From Chara braunii (lineage: Eukaryota; Streptophyta; Charophyceae; Charales; Characeae), in the NCBI GenBank assembly GCA_003427395.1, contig BFEA01001166.1, positions 9,812 through 59,775 of the forward strand: a stretch of 49,964 nt of DNA. The letters run 5' to 3'. Shown one piece after another: positions 42,578 through 49,964 of this stretch. Each line of letters begins with the position of its first letter. Within the stretch, counting starts at the first letter, position 1. The position numbers were made by a program, and so were the translations under genes. The notes beneath the pieces are model-generated. The model saw only the letters and a list, made by a program, of their open reading frames with translations, was not told the DNA's origin and did no database searches.

Positions 42578-44551
42578 TTTTTGCATGATTTGGTAAATAT
42601 ACCTGGGATTGTAAATAATCCGTTGTGGTTCGATTGGCAACCTCCAAGGCACAGCTCCAATCCAGCCTAAATTCTTGCTCATAGCAAAGCAGGCCGTTGG
42701 CAGCATTTAGCAAGGACGAGGGAGGGGGCGTAATGGGAAAGCATTGAGCGAGAGCTCGAGCGAGAAGAGCATGGAGGGGAAGTGAGCTGTGTGCAGGCAG
42801 TGGGGGAAATGAGGAGGGTGACGGGCGAGAGGCAATGGGGAGGCGCACGTTGTTGGGCTGAGGGGTGGGCGGGGTGGCGGATTGTTGAATTCTTTTCAAT
42901 TTATGCGTGCTTGCAACTCGCAATGCCATTTATTGGGGCGGGCCGGGTCGCGGATTGTTTAATTCCTTTCAATGTATGTGTGCGTGCAGCTCGCAACGCC
43001 ATTTATTTCTTTCTCGTACTCGTCACTTGTTTCTGTAGGGGGTGTGGCACTTGGGAGAAGGGCGCATTTTTCAGAGTGGCCTTTGCAACAAGCTGTCTCT
43101 CCTTGCTGTCAATTTACAAGAGCAATCAAGACGAGATGAAGGTGGTGCTTGGTAAGCCCAGCATCTCGACAACGAGAATTTGCTGTATTGTTATGGATGG
43201 CTTTGAAATATATAGCCAATGCACTGTTGAAACGTGACAGCGCCATCCCCATCATGAAGAACAGGAACAGTCAAAGTCTAGGCTCATTTACTTGCTGTTT
43301 CAATCGAGTAATTTACTATTCTTAATCTTTGCTGGCTTGTGCAAACCAAGAGGAGGAGGACGCTGACGAGTAGCATTAGTGGATCTGTGACAGTTTCGGG
43401 AAGTGTGGATATTTCGATTACTGTCAGAGTCGGTCCTTTCTTCCCTCGTGTTGTAAATGCTAATAAATCCGTTGGATTTTCGATGCAGGGTGGTTGGTTT
43501 TGACACTGTCGCTTGATCACAGGGTAAATACGCGAAATCAGTCTGCCTAGTGACAAGGAAAAAGGGTGATACGCTTTCACAAACTCGCATGGAGAAACAC
43601 GTCAAAAGCCGGTGATACCGTGATAAGCTTTTGTGAACGTAGAAGTTTAAAATATGCGAGAGTCAAGTGTGTTATTTTTGAAACAGAAGTGAAGATGTGG
43701 GGGTTGAGGCAAAAAAGACACAGAAATTGACAGAATTGATGTTTCTTTTCCCGGGTGGTAGACCCCTAAAGTATGTGCAGGAGTGCACAGAGAAGGAGAG
43801 TGCAAGAGAAGGGGCATTTTTGTCAGATCTGCCGGTGCAGCCCAGCATTCAGGTCCTGGCGGCCAGGGGCAGCCCAGCATCCCTAAATTAGATGCATGAC
43901 ATGCACACTATACTATTTGCCAGACAAGGGAAATCCAGGAGAATTGGCAGTAATGCCAGATCCGACGGCCAGGGGCGGGCAGCCTGACATTTTTAAATTG
44001 CGTGCAGGACGTATACGGCTACTACACGCTCCTCATGTGATGAAAAGAATATTCATCGGTGTGTGTGTCGAAAACAAGATTCGGTGGCGAATAGGAGATC
44101 TATGCCTCGCAAAGCAGGCACTTGGTTAGCCGAGTGAGAAAGCACAAAGTGTGCCTGTCAATTACACGAGGCAGTTCACAGCATACCAACACATGCAATT
44201 GGCTGATTCATTTTGCATATTGTCGGAGTCTCTCTGTTTTTTATCTCCCGCTTGCCATGCCACGTGTCTGCCCGCTGTGCATGTTGTGACGGTTCTGCAG
44301 CAGCTGTTAAGTGTCATGGCATTTGTATGCCAGCTCTGCACACGACAGTCAGCTGCATCTTCTGACAGCGGCGTAGCTTTCTGCAAGAACTGATCACACG
44401 TGAGGTGAGCAACTGCATGTCGGACATGCATTTTGTGAAGGCCATGGATGGAAAATAATGTTTTTTTTTCTTCGCGAAGTTAGGGAAGGACATCAGACTC
44501 TGGTTCATATACCTTCTTGCCATCACATCACATCCTTCTTTGAGGGGCTAC
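42578..44551. repeat. Intergenic with ~70-bp tandem doublet, no supported gene
   Basis: GCGGATTGTTKAATTC, then TTTCAAT, TGYGTGC and CTCGCAA[TC]GCCATTTATT occurs at about 42876-42937 and 42948-43010. CGGCCAGGGGC recurs near 43858 and 43968 in a diverged doublet. Other frames have no recognisable domain. Confidence 0.6.
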
Positions 44552-44657
44552 CGTCTTCACCCGAATAGAACGCCCGGTCATTATAGCTGTATTTGGGACA
44601 ATTTCAGTCCAGCTGCAGCCATAATGACCGGGCGTTCTATTCGTGTGAAGACGGTAG
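44552..44657. mobile_element. Foldback MITE of the CTACCGTCTTC family
   Basis: The two arms are near-perfect inverted copies of about 40 bases: CTACCGTCTTCACCCGAATA then GAACGCCCGGTCATTAT on the left, and its complement with one or two differences on the right. About 25 bases separate them. There is no coding capacity. TTGAG occurs near both outer edges but not exactly abutting. Confidence 0.85.
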
Positions 44658-45217
44658 CTTGAGTCAGTCGACTTCCTGACTAACCACGAGTCTACATGCA
44701 CCACAATCAGGTGCATGCAATTGAATCAACCAAACTACCTGCAGACGTTACGGCCATCTGATGGAGTGAGGTTCAAGTTCTGCCTCCCTGCACCGTTGTT
44801 GTCTAATGCCTGTATGCACTGTCTGAACTTCTGATTGTTGTGTGTGAGCGTCGCAGTCGGCCGTAAAATTAAGAAAGTAAGCTAATCAAGGCATTGGGGT
44901 GGAGCAGGGACTCTGCTTGATGTGACCACCACCTGCCCTGCTACATGTGATTAACATGAATAAGAAAGAAAGACACATTTGTTTGTGTGTGAGAATCTGT
45001 GTGAAAGACATGATGATTATTTGTGCTTGATGATTTGTGTGAAACACATGCCGTAAATGGCCCCAGAATGGTAGAGGATCGTGCTCCATACCATACCGTC
45101 GTAAGATTCGCAACACCTGAGGATGAGAATACGCATATAAGTGAGTGGAGTGTAAAGGACGATCCTCGAAGTACTACACCCAAACAGGCCCAATGAAAAA
45201 AGTGAAACACGGGAAAA
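44658..45217. other. Intergenic, nothing recognised
   Basis: No long open frame of recognisable content. TTGTGTG and AAGACATGATGATT-type short motifs recur near 44985-45050. No gene or RNA is supported. Confidence 0.5.
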
Positions 45218-45897
45218 GTACAAGTAGAACACTGAAAGAAAGAAAAGAACACTGTAAAAAACACAAGTTGATGACAGACTATTTGGTCGGACTTGCACCG
45301 ACTCATCAGGAGTACAAGTAGAACACTGAAAGAAAGAAAAGAACACTGTAAAAAATACAAGTTGATGACAGACTATTTGGTCGGACTTGCACCGACCCAT
45401 CAGGAGGCTGAACCCTCGACGACCTGTGGAATCCCCATAGTGATGCTGTGAGTCATGGATTCTTTTGACCCCTGTTGAAAGTGGACAGCCAGCATGCAAC
45501 ACGACAATCAGAACATGGCAGCAAGGCAACAGCGGCTCAGCGAGGCAACACCAACGGAGCAGCCCAACTACACAACTCCAAAGCTAACTGCATGGAACGA
45601 CGGCGCAAGTGGCAGACATGGCAACAACACAGCGAAGCACAAGGCAACAGCGCCAAAGCAGCCAAACTACATGGCACACAAGCTACGTGCACCTGAAGAC
45701 GAGGCATGCAGATGGGCAGCAAGGAAACAATGCGGTGAGGCACAAAGCAACACCGGCAAGGCAACCAAACCAACCAGATAAGATGGCAAGCGGCTGCACA
45801 GCAAGGCTGCAGAGAAGCTCAGACAAGGCAGTCCACACATCCAACAAGGAGCAAAGCAATCCATCGCCTACTCACAGCACAGGTTGTACCCTGCAGA
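45218..45897 (-). repeat. Composite repeat copy 1, part before the LINE
   Basis: A 94-base unit occurs twice (from 45218 and 45312) and contains, on the minus strand, CTGATG[AG]GTCGGTGCAAGTC. Then come a tRNA-like segment with a B-box-like GGTTCAGCCTC (about 45400-45412), a CAACA/AAGGCAAC-rich minisatellite (45490-45790) and an end block CACATCCAAC, CCTACTCACA, CTGCAGA. The same blocks appear in the same order at 48930-49740. Confidence 0.75.
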
Positions 45898-48119
45898 GTT
45901 TGGTCCATACCCCGCCCCTCCAAATCCCAAATGAACGCAGAGCGGGGAGCTGCCAGGCGAGACCTGGCCAGGGATGATTTCTGGACTAAGGCCCTCCGAG
46001 CGTGGCGCCAGCTCCCCATGCCAGACAAGGGCAGGCAAACCAGATGGGAAGAGGTGGCGAGACAACCACTCTTCGGGAATGTGCATATCACCGATCGGCA
46101 ACGGAGAGTATACAGCAGCTTAGACCCTCTGTGGAGCAGCTGGGTTAAAAGGGTGTGGTAAGAAGTCGAGATATATAGGATATAGGAGGAAAGAGTTAGC
46201 TAACGGAACAACAACTGAGACCTAACCTAAAACATTGTCATCAGGTGGGGAAGAACTTGGAGGAATTGATCTTTTCTGTACCCTTGGATTGGGTGCGCAT
46301 GCTGCGCAAAGGACCATATCTACAAGAGGGAGACTGGGTTACCATCCCGGACGACACAGAAAGCGTGGGGAATGTGGTGGTGGTACACATACAGGAAGTA
46401 CTGGTGAACCTTTTTCATAAGGAAGATGACAACAGGTTAAAGAGGTATCACCCTGATGTGCTGAGATGGTGGAAAAAGTCGAACTTGCACCGCATACGGG
46501 TACTCCACTCGCAGGACTGGTTCACTTTCCTTCCTGAAACCCCGCTTGCTGAACTCCCTCTCGACCCGGAGGAATGGCAATGGAACCCGGCAAGTAAAAA
46601 GGGAGTAAACAAGACCTTATTTACTCTGTCAGTAAAATCTACCTATCGCCTCTTGAGACCGAGAATTAATGTGAAAGGTATTGTGAGAGAGCGATGGGTA
46701 TCCCAATTAAATGTGGGAAGGGATGCTGTCTGACCCATCCAATGGTTTAAAGCCACAAGGTCTAAACTGGCGAAATTGGCCTCGCTGCAGTGGCAGATAG
46801 AGCATTGCTGCCTCCCTATGAACAACTGGATAATAGGTCGAGCCTACCTAGAACAAAAGGGTTTAGCGATGCCGTGGTGTCATTCCTGTTTGGCTTCCTT
46901 CTGGATAATAGATCGAGCCCGTAAAATCCCCGAGACCATAGAGCACATCTTTCTGCAGTGGCCGGGTGCGGTTCTCACATGGTGCAGGTGGGGCAGGATC
47001 TGGCGACAGCTAGGCACTACATCCACGTGGCCATGGGACTGGAGAGCCCTCCTATGTGAAGCCTGGTCCTCTCCCGCGGACGCCCCTTCGAAAACAATAT
47101 GTTCAGGACGGGGAGGAGAGCTGTTATTTGGGCCCTATGGCGGAAACGGTGCATGCACACGATTGAAGGAGAGTAGAGGGGGAAGGAGTCACTGAAATGG
47201 TTAGGCAATATGTTCAGGAAGAAATCATGGCACAGTGGTGAGGAGTGAAAGCTAAATTATATCTGTTTCATATGAAAAGTGACATAATACGAGCCATTGA
47301 ACAATTTTCCAGGGAATGGCTGGGGAGGGATGGCAGGATAGCCCACATTAGATGGGAGGGAGGCCAGTTACAGGAATTCGGTTACGATGAGTTTAAAAGG
47401 GATTATGGTATGCACTTCAATCAAGTTCAATGACTGGACCAGGGTAGATGCTGCTGTTCCCCTGGCCAAGGCAGAGTATCTGCATGGTTAAGCAAATGGA
47501 ATATAGTGCACAGACAGCGAGGGTTTGATTACCGAGGAGTAGAAGTAACTGAAATAAAACCCAAAAAATGGGCTTCTGTAGCAGCTATACTCTTAGCCTC
47601 CTTCAGAGTTCCCCGATCCCTTCCCACTCCATGGTCTCTCCATGGTGGATCTACAGTGGTACGGAGCGGAATAGGTGGTCTCTGCAGATAAAAAGCAGAA
47701 AAATGACTCGTCAGCAAGACAGAGGCACTGTCAAGGTGGACTGGGACAGGCAGGAGAATATTCACTCTTCAAAAACCGGTGCAAATTCGCTGGTTGGCTG
47801 CATCTGGAAAGGGAGGAAGGGGACTCGCCGACTCGGTAGTCAGGTTGGTCAGGCGCCCAGCAGCAGGGCTGAAGAGGCCTCTCTTGTCAACTCCTCTCGT
47901 GTGCCTCCCTTCACCTGCTCAGTGAATCCCCTGGTGCTGGCAGGATGTCAATGTGTTCAGATGTTGAATTGTTCACAGGGACGCTGGACCCGTTTTCCAG
48001 CAGGTGCTGCTCCCCACCAATAGATTGGAGCCACCAGGGGGTGGTCTTATCACCTCTTCTCTAGCAGAGGGACCAGTTGGCAAAAAAAAAGAAAAAAGAA
48101 AAAAAAAAGAAAAAAAAAA
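45898..48119 (+). mobile_element. 5'-truncated LINE (non-LTR retrotransposon)
   Basis: It carries the C-terminal part of a LINE ORF2 on the plus strand, a 3' region without coding (47436-48080) and an A-rich tail (48082-48119). CTGCAGA lies directly before (45891-45897) and directly after it (48120-48126), and the composite repeat resumes behind the tail, so the outer limits are well set. Endonuclease and RT domains are missing, as is usual for 5'-truncated insertions. Confidence 0.85.
45931..47433 (+). pseudogene. LINE ORF2 C-terminal fragment with RT zinc-binding domain
   Basis: 45898-46161 encodes FWTKALRAWRQL and ARQPLFGNVHITD, the segment found between RT and the C-terminal domain of plant LINEs. 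After a frame change, 46245-46733 continues with TLFTLSVKSTYRLL. 46734-47195 holds the zf-RVT domain: KLAKLASLQWQIEHCCLPMN, then WCHSC and PETIEHIFLQW. The last zinc ligand, usually Cys, is Trp here. Stops at 46162, 46734 and 47196 show decay. A final in-frame piece ends at 47433. Confidence 0.85.
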
Positions 48120-48245
48120 CTGCAGACTGTTGGTTCCCACCATCACTGAACCAGGAAGGCACTCTGACGAAGGTCTGTCATCACCCATGTAACTGCACCG
48201 ACAAACATGCCGAACTGAGCGGCACCCCTAATAGTGTTATCAACA
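48120..48245 (-). repeat. Composite repeat copy 1, part after the LINE
   Basis: CTGCAGACTG, GGTTCCCACCATC, GGCACTCTGACGAA and GTCATCACCC align in order with 49622-49735 of copy 2, which runs without interruption across the LINE insertion point. Confidence 0.75.
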
Positions 48246-48929
48246 CTCCAAACAACCTAACACTCACATAGAGACGTAGGAAGTGCTTAGAAAAGAAGGA
48301 CATACATAAAACTGATTGTGTGTGTGTGTGTGTGTGTGTGTTTTATGATAGGCTGCAACACTGCGAGAATAGTTGCAGCGAGCTGCGTGGAAAAAATGCG
48401 ACAGGAAAACATACCAAAAAAATAGTCCAGTTCATATGGTGCGACCAAAATGAAGCTTCATCCCAAACAATCGAAAGCTAAGAGCCCTAGCAGCAACGCA
48501 ATAGACTAGAACCCGGGGATACTAAGCCAGAAGGCAGCAGGTAGGCAAGAGGCAGAGAGCCAAGTAGCAAATGCAAACTCAGCAAATCAAAGGGAAGCAA
48601 GGCGGCAAACAACTAACCACACAGGTAAGCAGTAGATGAAGACAAGGTGGTGGAAGGCACGAAGCAGCAAAGCAAAAGGTAGGGCGGAAACACACAGCGA
48701 GGCAATCAGTGAAGAGGGAATGAATGGGAATCGGGAATAGAGCAGCTCGGCAGGAGGCGGGTGGGCATGGCAACACAGCAGCAAAAGAAAAGGACAGTGA
48801 GCTAAAGAAAAAAACGAGTAACCACAAGAGACATAGGTTGGAGGGCAAGGGGGAGGCGAGTGGGCAAAACAGAATACACGGCAGCCAAAGAAACGACAGC
48901 AGACCACAAGACAAAACCAAAAAAAGTAA
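48246..48929. repeat. Intergenic: (GT)n and AAGGCAGCAG-rich sequence
   Basis: A GT run lies at 48316-48341. From 48480 onward the sequence is rich in AGGCAAG/GCAGC/AACC short units without a clear period. No gene is supported. Confidence 0.55.
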
Positions 48930-49740
48930 AAGCTGATGATGAAAGATTGTTTCATCAGAGATGTACCGACTCATCAGGAGGTTGAACCCTTGAGATCCCG
49001 CGGAATCCCCGTATTGATGATTTGGGTCATGAACCCTTCGACCAAAGTCAGACTGTCTACAAGCGAAACACAGCAGCCGGCAACAACTCAGCAAAGCACC
49101 AGGCAACGCTGCGGGAGCAACTCAACTGCACAACACCCAAGGCTACTGCAAGGAACATCAGGGCAAGCGGACGAGCAGCGCAGTGACCGTGTACTGAAGC
49201 ACAAGGCAACACCGACAAGGCAGCATCATTACCTGGCACACAAGCAAAGACGCAGAAGGCAAGAGTCGCAAGACACACTGATGGGCAGCAAGGCAGCGTA
49301 GCAGCGAAGCACAATGCAACACCGATAACAGCAACCGTGTAGTGAAGCACAAGGCAACGCCGACAAGGCAGCGTCATTACTTGGCACACAAGCAAAGACG
49401 CAGAAGGCAAGACACACTGATGGGCAGCAAGGCAGCGTAGCAGCGAAGCACAACGCAACACCGATAACATGCCCACACCACAAGGTAAACACAGCAGCTT
49501 GCCAAGAACGACTTGTGAAGCAAGCGGGATGGGCAGCAAGGTAGCCGCGGAATGCAGACAAGGCAGTCTACACATCCAACACAGAGCACACCAGCACATC
49601 ACCTACTCACACCATGAGTAAACTCTGCAGACTGGGTTCCCAGCACCCGTTGAGCCAGAGAGTCACTCAGACGAACATCCGTCATCAGCCACAGGAAACA
49701 CAGACATTCTAAACTGAGTGCCCCCCCACGAGCGCTGCAG
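48930..49740 (-). repeat. Composite repeat copy 2, uninterrupted
   Basis: Contains the core CTGATGAGTCGGTACATC on the minus strand (48949-48977), a B-box-like GGTTCAACCTC (48978-48988) and a CAACA-type minisatellite with a 148-base tandem unit (from 49195 and 49343). The end block CACATCCAAC, CTGCAGACTG, GGTTCCCAGC and ACTCAGACGAA follows. It serves as reference for the interrupted copy 1. Confidence 0.75.
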
Positions 49741-49964
49741 GCACTCGAACGAGGAATGACCAACTATTTGGCACTGCTTCAAGGTGCTGAGACGGTATTC
49801 ACCAATTCGTGGTAGCTGAGGTAGATCCCAGGGCTCGATCCCTAGTTCCCCAACTTACCTGTGTACAATACCTGCGTCAACTCGAAGAGTTGAACCTGCG
49901 ACCTGTAGAACCGCCAGTGGTAGGTAGGTCTGTCGTAGGTCTATAGGTAGCCAGGATTCGATCC
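49741..49964. repeat. tRNA-like repeat fragments at the window end
   Basis: On the minus strand GGTTCTACAGGTCGCAGGTTC then AACTC resembles the anticodon-to-T-arm half of a tRNA. GGCTCGATCCC also occurs here (plus strand, 49830-49840) and, on the opposite strand, in LTR D near 9270. A plus-strand GGATTCGATCC is cut by the window edge. No complete tRNA fold is visible. Confidence 0.45.

Noticed and set aside
49860-49920. Possible tRNA gene
   Set aside because: Only an anticodon-to-T-arm-like half is visible; no acceptor or D arm pairs with it.
1-49964. CRISPR arrays, operons or bacterial-type genes
   Set aside because: Nothing with regular spaced repeats or prokaryotic gene organisation is present; the window is eukaryotic.

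Overview
The window looks like a gene-poor, repeat-rich nuclear scaffold from a plant-lineage eukaryote. The host genes present are a DEAD-box protein recognisable as plant RH58 and a single-pass membrane protein with an LDL-receptor class A (LDLa) domain. The rest is LTR retrotransposons primed from initiator tRNA-Met, a LINE remnant, tRNA-like SINEs, foldback elements, long GA/CT/GT microsatellites and N gaps. An RH58-type gene together with an LDLa protein, and the style of the Ty3/gypsy gag-pol reading frames, suggest a charophyte green alga such as Chara. That assignment is inference; nothing in the sequence proves the species.

Layout. 161-8485 is a plus-strand Ty3/gypsy element (A) with both LTRs, primer site, polypurine tract and decayed gag-pol. 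It sits in the leader of an older minus-strand LTR element (D), of which the primer site and one LTR (8752-9295) remain. 9296-11668 is intergenic, with microsatellite, a G-rich minisatellite and a foldback element (10385-10565). 11669-13972 is the RH58-like DEAD-box gene, uninterrupted through its helicase core. 13973-23025 is intergenic: microsatellites, a TIR element carrying a GC-rich minisatellite (14833-15551), tandem doublets, a 351-base gap, a family of TIR elements starting CTACCGTCTTC, a SINE pair and a retrotransposed U6 snRNA copy with 13-bp target duplications (22825-22967).

23026-40053 is a minus-strand Ty3/gypsy element (B), bounded by LTRs and a matching AAGG. Its right LTR was split by a second minus-strand element (C, 32287-39581), which has lost RNase H and integrase. 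The C/B right junction has since been rejoined by a deletion at a GCA microhomology. 41210-42577 encodes the LDLa membrane protein. 42578-49964 holds more tandem doublets, a near-perfect foldback element (44552-44657), and two copies of a composite repeat with a tRNA-like segment, a hammerhead-ribozyme-like core and a CAACA-rich minisatellite. The first composite copy is interrupted by a 5'-truncated LINE (45898-48119).

The two host genes are unrelated in function: one is a probable plastid RNA helicase, the other a surface or endomembrane protein. The rest records several layers of transposition. No new biochemical system is evident. The most informative items are the LDLa protein, the U6 retrocopy, the nested B/C elements, the TIR family and the hammerhead-like repeat core.
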